Shown: positions 23,023 to 30,948 of the stretch, one piece after another
How positions within the stretch are numbered: the stretch's first letter is position 1
How the letters are laid out: every line of letters starts with the position of its first letter
From: an uncultured Flavobacteriales bacterium
GTDB lineage: Bacteria; Bacteroidota; Bacteroidia; Palsa-965
Length of the DNA: 32,393 nucleotides
Reading direction: 5' to 3'
Assembly (NCBI GenBank): GCA_946478675.1
Contig: CAMLEF010000008.1
Span: 1-32,393 of the forward strand
Made by a program: the position numbers and the translations under genes
Notes under the pieces: generated by a model
Database searches by the model: none
The model's input: the letters and a program-made list of their open reading frames with translations, nothing else
What the model was told of the DNA's origin: nothing

Positions 23023-23457
23023 ATGCCAGATCCGCTAACACCTTCTCAGCGGAGTTACTGTATGAGCCGGATTCGTTCTAAGAATACCGGAATAGAATTA
23101 ATTGTTCGCAAAAAGCTGTATGCTGCCGGCATTCGATATCGGTTGCACAGAAAAGACTTGCCGGGAAAACCCGATATTGTAATCTCTAAAGCAAGACTGG
23201 CCATATTTATTGACGGTGATTTCTGGCATGGCTATAAATTCGTTCAATGGAAGAACAAGCTCGCGCCATATTGGAGAGAAAAAATTGAACGTAACAAGAA
23301 AAAGGATATTCAAAACACACGATTGCTGCGAAAAATGAATTGGCGCGTAGCTCGCTTTTGGCAACATCAAATAAAGAAGGATCCTGACAAAGTCGCGCTA
23401 AGGATAATTGAGTTGATTAATGACCCCAAAACTGAAGAGTATGTCGGAATACGTTGA
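23023..23457 (+). CDS. vsr: Very short patch repair (Vsr) endonuclease
   Basis: A 144-residue Vsr nuclease, which nicks DNA at T:G mismatches left when 5-methylcytosine deaminates. The N-terminal MSRIRSKNTGIELIVRKKLY helix and the core GKPDIVI (Asp of the metal site), AIFIDGDFWHG (Asp and the essential His) and WRVARFWQHQ all match the family. It is the first gene of the operon and overlaps the methyltransferase gene by 38 bases. Such pairing with a C5-methyltransferase is the normal arrangement and implies that the partner makes 5-methylcytosine. Codon use is AT-rich compared with the flanking rplY and pth. Confidence 0.95.
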   Translation: MPDPLTPSQRSYCMSRIRSKNTGIELIVRKKLYAAGIRYRLHRKDLPGKPDIVISKARLAIFIDGDFWHGYKFVQWKNKLAPYWREKIERNKKKDIQNTRLLRKMNWRVARFWQHQIKKDPDKVALRIIELINDPKTEEYVGIR

Positions 23458-24445
23458 ATATATTAATAAAGTTCTCAGGCCTGCCAATCAGTTTGATTAT
23501 TCAGCCTTAGATCTTTTTGCAGGATGCGGCGGACTTTCATTAGGATTTGAAGCTGCCGGTTTCATAACAACAGGTTTTGAAATGCTTGACGCGGCTGTTG
23601 CTTCCTACAATGCAAATATGCAGGGAGATTGCTACAAGGAAAAACTGTTTGTTGGATTTAAATATCCTCAAAAAAAATACGATCTGATTATTGGAGGACC
23701 GCCTTGTCAGCCTTTCAGCGTTGGAGGCTATCAATATGGCGCTAATGATCACAGAAATGGTTTTCCCATTTTTATTGATGCAGTTAAACAACTAAATCCC
23801 AAAATGTGGATGTTTGAAAACGTCAGAGGCATGATGTATTCAAACAAAAAGTATTTGGATTCTGTTGTTGCCGAGCTAATCTCTTTAGGCTGGAAAATCG
23901 AGCTGTTGCTAATTAATTCTGTCGACTATGAAGTTCCGCAAAACCGACAGCGGCTATTTGTCGTGGGGCACAAGAAAAACTTTTCTTTCCCGGAAAAATC
24001 TCACAAGAAGCATACGGTTGGCGATGCAATAGGAGATCTGATAGAATCTGTTAAGGATAAAACGAAGCTCTTAACAGCTTCAATGGATGAATATATCCTG
24101 AAGTATGAGGTTGCTTCAAAGTGTATTAATCCTCGCGATTTATATCTTAATAAGCCGTCACGCACACTAACATGCAGAAATATTTCGGCTCCAACCGGCG
24201 ATATGATACGCGTTAAGCTTAAAAACGGTAAAAGGCGAAGAATTACAGTTCGCGAAGCGGCAAGGCTTCAAAGTTTTCCCGACTGGTTTGAATTCAACGG
24301 AACGGAAACAGACCAATTTAATCAAATAGGAAATGCAGTTCCGCCACTCTTGGCTTATCATATCGCCACCAAAATCAAAGAAGTGTTGAATACCGGAAAA
24401 TCATTTTCTGCAGCTCAGGCTAAAAAACTCGCAAATGCCAAATAA
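23420..24445 (+). CDS. DNA (cytosine-5-)-methyltransferase
   Basis: A 341-residue C5-methyltransferase. Motif I is LDLFAGCGGLSLGFEAAGF, motif IV is GGPPCQPFSVGG with the catalytic Cys in PPCQ, motif VI is ENVRG, motif VIII is PQNRQRLFVVG, motif IX is in RITVREAARLQSFP, and motif X is GNAVPP. The target-recognition region (between motifs VIII and IX, about residues 190-265) is short, and the specificity cannot be read from sequence. ATGs at 23420 and 23441 are both possible; both lie inside the vsr gene. Its stop overlaps the endonuclease start by 11 bases. Confidence 0.96.
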   Translation: MTPKLKSMSEYVEYINKVLRPANQFDYSALDLFAGCGGLSLGFEAAGFITTGFEMLDAAVASYNANMQGDCYKEKLFVGFKYPQKKYDLIIGGPPCQPFSVGGYQYGANDHRNGFPIFIDAVKQLNPKMWMFENVRGMMYSNKKYLDSVVAELISLGWKIELLLINSVDYEVPQNRQRLFVVGHKKNFSFPEKSHKKHTVGDAIGDLIESVKDKTKLLTASMDEYILKYEVASKCINPRDLYLNKPSRTLTCRNISAPTGDMIRVKLKNGKRRRITVREAARLQSFPDWFEFNGTETDQFNQIGNAVPPLLAYHIATKIKEVLNTGKSFSAAQAKKLANAK

Positions 24446-25424
24446 ACATACTTCTAAAAGCGAAAAAATCACGCTTTTAATTTCCGAAGCGGTTGATTTG
24501 TTAGATTCGGTTGGCATTCCAATTAAAAGAGAAACTTTTCGAAGACAAGAGAGAATTGCCATGGCATTCATGGCGGTTGCTGGAATTGATAGCAATTGGA
24601 AATCCGCCAAATCTTTAAAAGATGGCAGGAAACTTACCACGCGGGAAATCATTTTTTATATCAATTCGCACTATGAGGAAAACTTATCGCCTGGATCCTA
24701 CGACGATATTCGCAGAAAAGATCTCAGTACGCTTGTTTTGGCTGATTTGATAATTAACAGCGGCGACAATCCTAGTGCAGCCACCAACGACCCCACACGA
24801 GGCTACAGCCTGGAAAATGATTTCAAAGAATTAATCCATAACTATAAAACGAAAAACTGGACTGATAATCTGACGAAATTTAAGCGGCTGAAAGGGTCGC
24901 TTACAGAAAAACTGAGCCGCCCCCGTGAATCCAAACGCTTAAGTGTAATATTTCCTACGGGAGAGCTGCTTGAACTGTCAAGCAATTATCATAACTCTCT
25001 TCAAAAAGTTATTATTGAAGAATTTCTCCCTCGCTTTGGATTCGGGTGCGAAGTTTTATACCTGGGTGATGCAACCAAACGCATACTGCTGTATGCAAAA
25101 AACACTCTTGAGTCGCTTGGTTTTTTTGATCTCGGCGCGGACGAATTACCCGATGTTATCGCTTACAGTTCTCAAAAAAACTGGTTATTTCTAATTGAAG
25201 CCGTTACCTCAAGCGGACCAATGAGCGATAAACGCGTTCTTGAAATAAAAAAGCTTGCCCCTGACTGTAAAGCTGAATTGATATTCGTTACCGCTTTTCA
25301 TAATCGTGTTGATTTTCGAAAATGGGTACAGGATATTGCTTGGGAAACCGAAGTCTGGATTGCCGACACGCCTGATCACATGATTCATTTTAACGGTGAT
25401 AAATTTTTGGGCCCTCACCTATGA
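24435..25424 (+). CDS. BsuBI/PstI-family restriction endonuclease
   Basis: A 329-residue Type II endonuclease of the BsuBI/PstI family. The C-terminal catalytic domain is the strongest match: LGADELPDVIAYSSQKNWLF, LIEAVTSSGPMS, LIFVTAFHNRVDFRKW, IAWETEVWIADTPDHMIHF. The Asp of LPDV and the Glu of LIEA are probable PD-(D/E)XK-type metal-site residues. The N-terminal 150 residues are a helical DNA-binding domain. Known members cut CTGCAG and are paired with N6-adenine methyltransferases, whereas here the partner is a C5-cytosine enzyme, so the target may be the same site modified differently, or another. Its stop codon overlaps the pth start codon. Confidence 0.92.
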   Translation: MPNKHTSKSEKITLLISEAVDLLDSVGIPIKRETFRRQERIAMAFMAVAGIDSNWKSAKSLKDGRKLTTREIIFYINSHYEENLSPGSYDDIRRKDLSTLVLADLIINSGDNPSAATNDPTRGYSLENDFKELIHNYKTKNWTDNLTKFKRLKGSLTEKLSRPRESKRLSVIFPTGELLELSSNYHNSLQKVIIEEFLPRFGFGCEVLYLGDATKRILLYAKNTLESLGFFDLGADELPDVIAYSSQKNWLFLIEAVTSSGPMSDKRVLEIKKLAPDCKAELIFVTAFHNRVDFRKWVQDIAWETEVWIADTPDHMIHFNGDKFLGPHL

Positions 25425-25984
25425 AATACCTCATCGTCGGTCTCGGCAACATCGGCAGCGAATACGACGGCACGCGCCACAACATCGGTTTCGCCGTGCT
25501 CGATGCGCTCGCGGAAAAGAACAGCCTTTCCTTCCGCCACGACCGCCATGCGTACGTCACCGAGCTCAAGCATAAGGGCCGCACGTATGTGCTCGTGAAG
25601 CCGACCACGTTCATGAACCTCAGCGGAAAAGCCGTGCAGTACTGGATGCAGCTGGAGAAAATTCCGTTGGAGAACATGCTCGTCATCACCGACGATCTTG
25701 CGCTTCCGTTCGGCACCATCCGCATCAAAGGCAAAGGCGGCGCGGGCGGACACAACGGCCTCACGAACATCGAGCAGACGATCAACAGCCAGGAATATGC
25801 GCGGCTGCGTTTCGGCGTGGGCAACGATTTCCCGAAAGGACGACAGGTGGAATACGTGCTCGGCCACTGGAGCGACGAACAGAAAAAATTATTGCCGGAG
25901 CGTCTCGAAAAATGCGGAGAAGCCGTCAAAGCGTTCGGCACCATCGGGCTTGGACTGACGATGACGCAGTTCAACGGGAAGTGA
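25421..25984 (+). CDS. pth: Peptidyl-tRNA hydrolase
   Basis: Releases peptides from prematurely dropped peptidyl-tRNA so that the tRNA can be reused; the function is essential in most bacteria. The 187-residue protein has the family landmarks: VGLGNIGSEYDGTRHNIGF with catalytic His20, TFMNLSGKAV, ITDDLALPFGTIRIKGKGG, GGHNGL, and RLRFGVG. The start codon overlaps the stop codon of the restriction endonuclease (ATGA), and no separate promoter is visible. The GC-rich codon use returns abruptly to that of rplY. In this phylum pth commonly follows rplY directly, so the RM operon seems to have inserted between them. Confidence 0.97.
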   Translation: MKYLIVGLGNIGSEYDGTRHNIGFAVLDALAEKNSLSFRHDRHAYVTELKHKGRTYVLVKPTTFMNLSGKAVQYWMQLEKIPLENMLVITDDLALPFGTIRIKGKGGAGGHNGLTNIEQTINSQEYARLRFGVGNDFPKGRQVEYVLGHWSDEQKKLLPERLEKCGEAVKAFGTIGLGLTMTQFNGK

Positions 25985-25990
25985 GTTTAA

Positions 25991-26014
25991 CCACGGAGAC
26001 ACAGAGGCACGGAG
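25991..26014. repeat. CCACGGAGACACAGAGG-type interspersed repeat
   Basis: The sequence CCACGGAGACACAGAGGCAC followed by GGAG lies 7 bases after the pth stop codon. This motif occurs as scattered intergenic copies in many bacterial genomes and is related in style to the CCACGGATTACGCGG copy at 2933. Nothing else here explains it. Confidence 0.6.
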
Positions 26015-26045
26015 CCTACTTCCGCTTTCATTGTCAAATAAAACA

Positions 26046-26086
26046 ACCCGGAAAGAACCCGTACGTTTTTCTTCCGGGTCTCTTTT
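26046..26086. terminator. Terminator between pth and the convergent AraC gene
   Basis: An 8-bp stem ACCCGGAA (26046-26053) with TTCCGGGT (26072-26079), an 18-base loop and a following TCTCTTTT. The loop is long, so it is weaker than the other terminators in the window. Confidence 0.6.
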
Positions 26087-26096
26087 GTATTTGTAG

Positions 26097-26978
26097 TTAT
26101 CGTTTCGATTTCGCTGCCGCCTGCGCCTGGAATTCGCGCGGCGTTTTGCCGGTGACTTTCCGGAATACGCGATTGAAATGCGAAACGTTTCCGAAGCCGC
26201 AGGAATACGCGATCTCCGCGATGAGCTTGTCGTCGGAAGATTTTAACCGGCGGCAGGCCTGCTCGACGCGCACTTCGTTGAGGAACGTGACGTACGTTTT
26301 GCGCGTGTGCTTCTTGAAGAAACGGCAGAATGCTTCCGGCGTCATGTGCACGACTTCCGCCGCATCGCTCACGCTGACTTCTTTGTCGAAATGCTTCAGC
26401 GTGTAATCGTAGATCGCATGCATGCGCGTTCCTTCTTTTTCCGAAAGCTCGTGCGCAACGGGACCGTCCGACAGCGGAAGATGTTTGCTGTGATTCAGCG
26501 CGAGATCGACCAGCTGCAGGAAAGCGGTGAGGCGCTGTAGGCCGCTCTGCACACGAATGCGGAGAAACGCTTCCGTCATCGCCACGTAATCTTCCGGCTC
26601 GATACGATAACCGCGCGTGGAGCGCATCGCGAATTGCTTCAGCTTCTCGAGCTCCGGCACCGCCAGCAAATTCTGACGCGCTTCGGAAACATCGAAATAC
26701 ACGGAGATCGATTGCGCCTTCAGCCAGTTCTTATTCTGAAAATAGATCGGATCGCAACGGAACACGTGCGGCTGGTTCGGACCGAACCAATAAATATCAC
26801 CCGAACCGAAATGGCCCGTATAGTTGCCTGCGAGCAGCGTTCCTTCTCCCTTGAGGATCCACGTCAACTGCACTTCCTGGTGCTGGTGGAGATACGTGTA
26901 AAAATGCTGCTCGATCTCTTCTTCGACAATGATGGACTGTTCGCCCGGGACCGGAATCTTGAAAGGAAGTGTCTTCAT
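26097..26978 (-). CDS. AraC-family transcriptional regulator with cupin sensor domain
   Basis: A 293-residue regulator. The N-terminal cupin domain (about 15-120) has HQHQEVQLTWILKGEGTLLAGNYTGHF (given as its pattern), and a central helical region follows. The C-terminal AraC domain (about 190-290) has a double helix-turn-helix: SVSDAAEVVHMTPEAFCRFFKK and IAEIAYSCGFGNVSHFNRVFRK. The ending VTGKTPREFQ is the classic AraC C-terminus. Such cupin-AraC proteins sense sugars or small metabolites. No target gene is adjacent on the same strand, and the ligand is unknown. It is convergent with pth. Confidence 0.92.
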   Translation of the reverse strand: MKTLPFKIPVPGEQSIIVEEEIEQHFYTYLHQHQEVQLTWILKGEGTLLAGNYTGHFGSGDIYWFGPNQPHVFRCDPIYFQNKNWLKAQSISVYFDVSEARQNLLAVPELEKLKQFAMRSTRGYRIEPEDYVAMTEAFLRIRVQSGLQRLTAFLQLVDLALNHSKHLPLSDGPVAHELSEKEGTRMHAIYDYTLKHFDKEVSVSDAAEVVHMTPEAFCRFFKKHTRKTYVTFLNEVRVEQACRRLKSSDDKLIAEIAYSCGFGNVSHFNRVFRKVTGKTPREFQAQAAAKSKR

Positions 26979-27235
26979 TTCAACGCGTGCAATTCTGCTG
27001 GAATTTGGTGGGATATTAATCTTTGGGGGATGCTATTTTACCGCTTTGCATCAAGATTTGCAAATTATCGGCTAAAATCGGGCTACCGTTACGGGACATC
27101 CGCTTTTAGTTTTGTCGCGTTGTCTTTTCCAGGGTTTTGGTTTCCCGCAGAGGAGCTGTGGGAACAGGAAACGGCAGCGGGCGGAGGTGTTTGCTCAATG
27201 CTTCGCTCAATACACCAACAATTCCATAATAACGT
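26979..27235. other. Intergenic region with no gene seen, but ending in a plus-strand terminator
   Basis: No convincing coding frame lies here on either strand. There is a 9-bp hairpin TTCCCGCAG / CTGTGGGAA near 27148-27172. Because a strong plus-strand terminator follows at 27236, a non-coding transcript from this region is possible. No clear promoter could be placed. Confidence 0.35.
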
Positions 27236-27270
27236 CAAAGGCCGGAGGGGAAACCGGCCTTTGATTTTTT
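27236..27270 (+). terminator. Strong intrinsic terminator with no plus-strand gene before it
   Basis: A 10-bp perfect stem CAAAGGCCGG / CCGGCCTTTG (27236-27245 with 27254-27263), an 8-base loop, then ATTTTTT on the plus strand. The nearest genes on both sides are on the minus strand, and no T-run follows the hairpin in that direction. Confidence 0.75.
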
Positions 27271-27299
27271 GTGCCGGCCGTTAACAGGCGGCACCTGCT

Positions 27300-28406
27300 T
27301 TAAAAATCATCGCTGCGTTTCAGGTAACCGAATAATCCGTCGTGATCGTACGGGCTGGCGGTGAAATAAAGCATCCGCATTTCACGCGACGAGTTGAAAG
27401 AAATGCTGCGCAAACCTTCGATCGTCAGCGGAACATTTTCTCCCGTCATCATTTTTCCCTGGTAGCGACCAGAAGCCCTGTCGTAAATATTGATCGTGCC
27501 GTCGCCGTGGTTGGCAATGAGCACATGCTGTCCGGCAACTTCAATTCCCCACGGCGCATTCAGCGCAACACTCGCATCGAGGCTGCGCACGAAACCGCCA
27601 TCCGCACGGAACACGCTCACCCAACCGCGGTTGCTGCCGGTCATCGCTTCACCGTTACGTGCAGGGATCGCATACACGACGTACAGCTCACCGTCGACGA
27701 ACTTCAGGTTGTAAGGCGCATAACCTTCCGGCAAATTCGGATCGGCCAGCGCGCGATGCGGTACAAAACCGAAACGCTCGTCGAATACATCGATGCGTCC
27801 GTTCGCAAAGTCAGCCGCATAAAGAAAATGCCGCGCGCCCAGCATTACGACGGCCAGCCCGGTATACTTCGCGCCTTTCGCCGAACGATCCACCATCGGC
27901 TGCACTGTATTGCCGCCCGGTTCAGAAGCCATGATGCGGCCGCTGAGATCTGCGAATAAAAGATCGGCCGCACGCGTCATGTCGGGACCGGAAAAATTTC
28001 CACCGGAAGCGACTACCGCAGTCGGCTGCTCTGCATCACCTACGATCAGCGGTATCTGCAAGCTGTTGCCGAGCTCGTCGAACTGCAATGCCAAACCTTT
28101 ATCGACGGAAGTAACCCAGGTACCGCGCGAGCCGGGGCCCATGTAAAGTCCCCAGGCGTGCGCGAGATCCGCATTCGTTTGCGCTGCACCGGCGCCGTCG
28201 TGGTTCGAGACAAGATTGACCTGCACAAAGTGAGCGTCCGCCATCCGGCCGTTCGAAGCACCCGGCGTTTGGTTGCCGGGGAGAAGTTCGTCTGTTTCTT
28301 TCTGGCAACCGATGGCTGCTGCGGTAATGAACAACACTACGCAAGCGGCTGCCGGAATAAACCCGTTTTCAAAAGAAAAGAGGTTGAATTGTCTACTCGT
28401 TTTCAT
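27300..28406 (-). CDS. TIGR03118-family lipoprotein (beta-propeller)
   Basis: A 368-residue exported protein. It has a lipoprotein signal with a long charged lead, the hydrophobic core AAACVVLFITAAAIGC and the lipidated cysteine at 34. The mature protein starts with a low-complexity linker and then VQVNLVSNHDGAGAAQTNADLAHAWGLY, the signature opening of TIGR03118 proteins. NHL-like blades follow (HFLYAADFANGRIDVFD, APWGIEVAGQHVLIANHGDGTINIYD and others), and a C-terminal block contains SISFNSSREMRMLYFTAS. The function of the family is unknown. Its role may be at the outer face of the cell. Confidence 0.87.
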   Translation of the reverse strand: MKTSRQFNLFSFENGFIPAAACVVLFITAAAIGCQKETDELLPGNQTPGASNGRMADAHFVQVNLVSNHDGAGAAQTNADLAHAWGLYMGPGSRGTWVTSVDKGLALQFDELGNSLQIPLIVGDAEQPTAVVASGGNFSGPDMTRAADLLFADLSGRIMASEPGGNTVQPMVDRSAKGAKYTGLAVVMLGARHFLYAADFANGRIDVFDERFGFVPHRALADPNLPEGYAPYNLKFVDGELYVVYAIPARNGEAMTGSNRGWVSVFRADGGFVRSLDASVALNAPWGIEVAGQHVLIANHGDGTINIYDRASGRYQGKMMTGENVPLTIEGLRSISFNSSREMRMLYFTASPYDHDGLFGYLKRSDDF

Positions 28407-28634
28407 GGCTGATAAAAGTTGAAATACGGAAGCGTGCGCATGTGTTCTTGTTTACGGCAAACCATGGCAAAGCCTGTTCCCGCAAGGGTTCCAGCCCCAC
28501 GCCTTTCGTTAGCAGGAAAAACAGGTCGACCGAACGACACTCCGCGACGATGCAATTCATGTGGATTCGCGCGAAACGGATTCCACAGGTTGCCGCATTG
28601 CGAAAAAAAGAAACAGGTTGAGGAAAGAAACGGG

Positions 28635-29453
28635 TCAGGTCTTCGCCGTCGCCTGCACAAACGAATAATAAAACACCGCGTTCGGATCTTTCGCCACCTT
28701 GTGCATCTCCTCTTTTACTTTGCCCGCCATCTCTTCGGTGACGTAACCCGCCTTGAGCAGATTGGGCATGCCGCTGAGCAGGAGCTCGGTCCAGTACGCG
28801 ATCATCTCTTCCCGCTTGCCGGGATTGCGGTTATCGAGGAAGAAAGTTTTCGTTTCGGTTTTGATGTCTTTGTAACCGAGCGACAGCAGCATGTTGCCGA
28901 GTTTCGCCCCGACGAACGGATCGCCGCCCATTTCGTACTGGAGGTTGTTGAACTTCATCCAGTATTCGAGCACGTTCGGTGAATACGGCTCGAGAAAGAA
29001 CGTGGCGTTGAGCACTTCGGTGACGTAAACGGTGCTGTTCGGCAGCAACACGCGTCGCACTTCCGACAATACTTTCTGCGGACCGGGAACATGCTCGAGC
29101 ACCCAGCAGAGAAAAGCGCCGTCGAATTTCTCATTCGATTTGAATGTCATATCGGTCGCGTCCATTTGCCGGATCTCGTAACGGTCTTTGGCAACCGGGT
29201 TATTCTCCAGTCGCTTTTTAGCCGTTGCGATCTGCGCTTCGGAAAAATCGACGCACGTGATTTGCGCTTCCGGGAAACGCCGCAGCAAAATTTCCGTTTG
29301 TGCGCCCACGCCGCTCCCGACTTCAAGCAGGTTCTTCACGCCGGAAAGATCGACGCCGTTATAAACGATATTCTCCAGGAACCGCGCCTGGCGATATAAG
29401 CGATCCTGCTCTTCGGAAGTAAACCCGTGCAGGTAATTGTCTGCTTCTGCCAT
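28635..29453 (-). CDS. Class I SAM-dependent methyltransferase
   Basis: A 272-residue methyltransferase. Motif I is LLEVGSGVGAQTEILL (about residues 42-57), the acidic motif II is ITCVDFSEAQIATAKKRL, motif III is IRQMDATDM, and motif IV is GAFLCWVLEHVPGPQKVL. The C-terminal third carries the cap or substrate-specific part (FLEPYSPNVLEYWMKFN, GGDPFVGAKLGNML), which resembles small-molecule O- or C-methyltransferases. The substrate cannot be told. A perfect TAATTTTG box lies 5-12 bases upstream of the start codon, implying a very short leader. Confidence 0.9.
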   Translation of the reverse strand: MAEADNYLHGFTSEEQDRLYRQARFLENIVYNGVDLSGVKNLLEVGSGVGAQTEILLRRFPEAQITCVDFSEAQIATAKKRLENNPVAKDRYEIRQMDATDMTFKSNEKFDGAFLCWVLEHVPGPQKVLSEVRRVLLPNSTVYVTEVLNATFFLEPYSPNVLEYWMKFNNLQYEMGGDPFVGAKLGNMLLSLGYKDIKTETKTFFLDNRNPGKREEMIAYWTELLLSGMPNLLKAGYVTEEMAGKVKEEMHKVAKDPNAVFYYSFVQATAKT

Positions 29454-29457
29454 GATG

Positions 29458-29465
29458 CAAAATTA
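29458..29465 (-). promoter_or_regulatory. -7 box directly before the SAM methyltransferase start
   Basis: Read on the minus strand this is TAATTTTG, an exact consensus match, ending 4 bases before the ATG at 29453. A leader of only a few bases would result. No -33 TTG is clear. Confidence 0.5.
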
Positions 29466-29480
29466 CGGGATTGAAAATTG

Positions 29481-29660
29481 AAGATTCATGATCGTCGTTA
29501 GTGAATATCGTCGGGATGCATTCGCAAAAATCGTGCGATGTGTTGACGGGAGAATGCGGATTTCACACGGAAGATTCAGGATGGTTATCATGGAATATCG
29601 TTGGGATGCATTCGCAAAAATCATGCGGGTGTTTTATTGGGAGAATGCCGATGTCCACAC
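29481..29660. repeat. Two tandem 90-bp repeat units
   Basis: Unit 1 (29481-29570) and unit 2 (29571-29660) are the same length. They share AAGATTCA at the start, GAATATCGTCGGGATGCATT (or its one-base variant) in the middle, TTCGCAAAAATC, and GGGAGAATGC near the end. The 3' half is more diverged than the 5' half. They sit directly against the fold-back element that follows, sharing its first three bases. No coding potential is apparent. Confidence 0.85.
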
Positions 29661-29820
29661 GTGTGCCGCCCCTCCGGGGCTCTCACCTATTTGTGATACA
29701 TTTTTTCTAAGAGTGTCGTCCCTCCGGGACTCTCACGCAAATGAATATAGCCCCAGAGGGGCGACATCCTTAGAAAAAATGAGAATGAAAAAAACGAGCC
29801 CCGGAGGGGCGGCACACGTG
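29658..29820. repeat. 163-bp nested fold-back element (MITE or REP-like)
   Basis: The outer arms are a perfect 25-bp inverted repeat, 29658-29682 with 29796-29820. The inner arms, 29699-29730 with 29750-29781, are 32 bases each and pair with only a few mismatches. Each arm carries a CCCTCCGGG-type palindrome, and a TTTTTTCTAAGAGTGTCG block recurs inverted. The whole element can form one long hairpin with an inner branched top. No transposase is encoded in it. CCCCTCCGGGGC elements of this type are repeated many times in related genomes. Confidence 0.9.
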
Positions 29821-29962
29821 TCTATTAATACGCACTCCTCATCCGCAATTTTCAATTTTCAATAAATGAATAATTCGGAGGAACAACATCCGCATCATCG
29901 TAAACACGCGATCCACATCCGCAATCTTCAATATTCAATAATAGAATTAAGTTTACGCCTCG

Positions 29963-30889
29963 ATGAAAACCCTGCTCGGCTACCTTTCTAAATTTTACCG
30001 GGAAGAATTCCGCTGGCTGTATTTTTTACTGCTGCTGGCATTCGTTCTGGCGGCGACATGGGCCAATAGTCATTGGAAAATTTCATCGCTGCACGTCGGC
30101 TCGGGCGAAAAAGATCCGCTGCGGATGCTGAACAATTTTGTGTTCTACGGCGTTTCGTATCTCGTTCCACTGCTGCTGTACATTCCATTCGCGAAAGACC
30201 GCTCCTGGCTGCGCAAGCCGGGATTCTGGCTGCTCGTCGTTCTTGCGCTGGTAATCTTTTCGTTCCGCGTCTTCTTCTATTATCATCATCTCGTTCTCGC
30301 GCCGTACAAAGACGCGCCGCACATCCGCTTCTGGACCAAATGCATCAACAACCTCGTACCGGCATTCGTGATGAGCGTTCCGCTGCTCGTGTATTGGTAT
30401 TTCGCCGACCGAAGGCAGCAGAATTTTTACGGCATCAGCAGCGAACGCTTCGAAGCGAAACCGTATCTCTTCGCCTGGGCGCTAATGGTGCCCATCGTAG
30501 TCGCCGCCGCTTTTACACCTGATTTTCACAAATATTATCCGCACATCGAACGCATCCTGCGCAACGGAAATATCACGGAGAATAAAATCGCGTACGGACT
30601 GACATTCGAAACCTGCTACAGCATCGACTTCTTCGCGACGGAATTATTCTTCCGCGGCTTCATGATCCTCGCATTCGCAAAATACCTCGGTCGCGGCACC
30701 ATTCTCCCGATGGCGGTGTTCTATGTCTTCATTCATTTCGGCAAACCACCGGGAGAAGCGATCAGCGCATTTTTCGGCGGAACGATCCTCGGCATCTTTG
30801 CATATGAAACGCGTTCCATCTGGGGCGGCGTCATGGTACACGTCGGTGTCGCATGGACGATGGAGCTCGTCGGTTCATTGCTGAAATAA
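29963..30889 (+). CDS. CPBP-family intramembrane metalloprotease (CAAX-protease-like)
   Basis: A 308-residue protein with about seven to eight hydrophobic segments (for example 18-34, 62-76, 87-104, 130-147, 169-184, 248-258, 270-282). The CPBP catalytic motifs are visible: ATELFFRGFM (Glu227 and Arg231; the usual EE pair is TE here), VFIHFGKPPGEA with His258, and the C-terminal VMVHVGVAW with His293. Family members cleave membrane proteins or peptides, such as CAAX tails and bacteriocin leaders. The change from EE to TE may lower or alter activity. It follows the repeat-rich region, and no partner gene is adjacent. Confidence 0.85.
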   Translation: MKTLLGYLSKFYREEFRWLYFLLLLAFVLAATWANSHWKISSLHVGSGEKDPLRMLNNFVFYGVSYLVPLLLYIPFAKDRSWLRKPGFWLLVVLALVIFSFRVFFYYHHLVLAPYKDAPHIRFWTKCINNLVPAFVMSVPLLVYWYFADRRQQNFYGISSERFEAKPYLFAWALMVPIVVAAAFTPDFHKYYPHIERILRNGNITENKIAYGLTFETCYSIDFFATELFFRGFMILAFAKYLGRGTILPMAVFYVFIHFGKPPGEAISAFFGGTILGIFAYETRSIWGGVMVHVGVAWTMELVGSLLK

Positions 30890-30948
30890 AGAAAAGAACG
30901 TTCGAAAAAATGCTGCCGCGTGATATTACTTCGCGCTTCTCTTAAAGT

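Noticed and set aside
23023..25424. Integrated mobile element around the RM genes
   Set aside because: No integrase, transposase or terminal inverted repeats are visible at either end. The block is only the three RM genes.
28407..28634. Possible riboswitch in the leader of the TIGR03118 gene
   Set aside because: The region has short GC-rich complementary stretches but no conserved box of a known riboswitch class and no clear expression platform.
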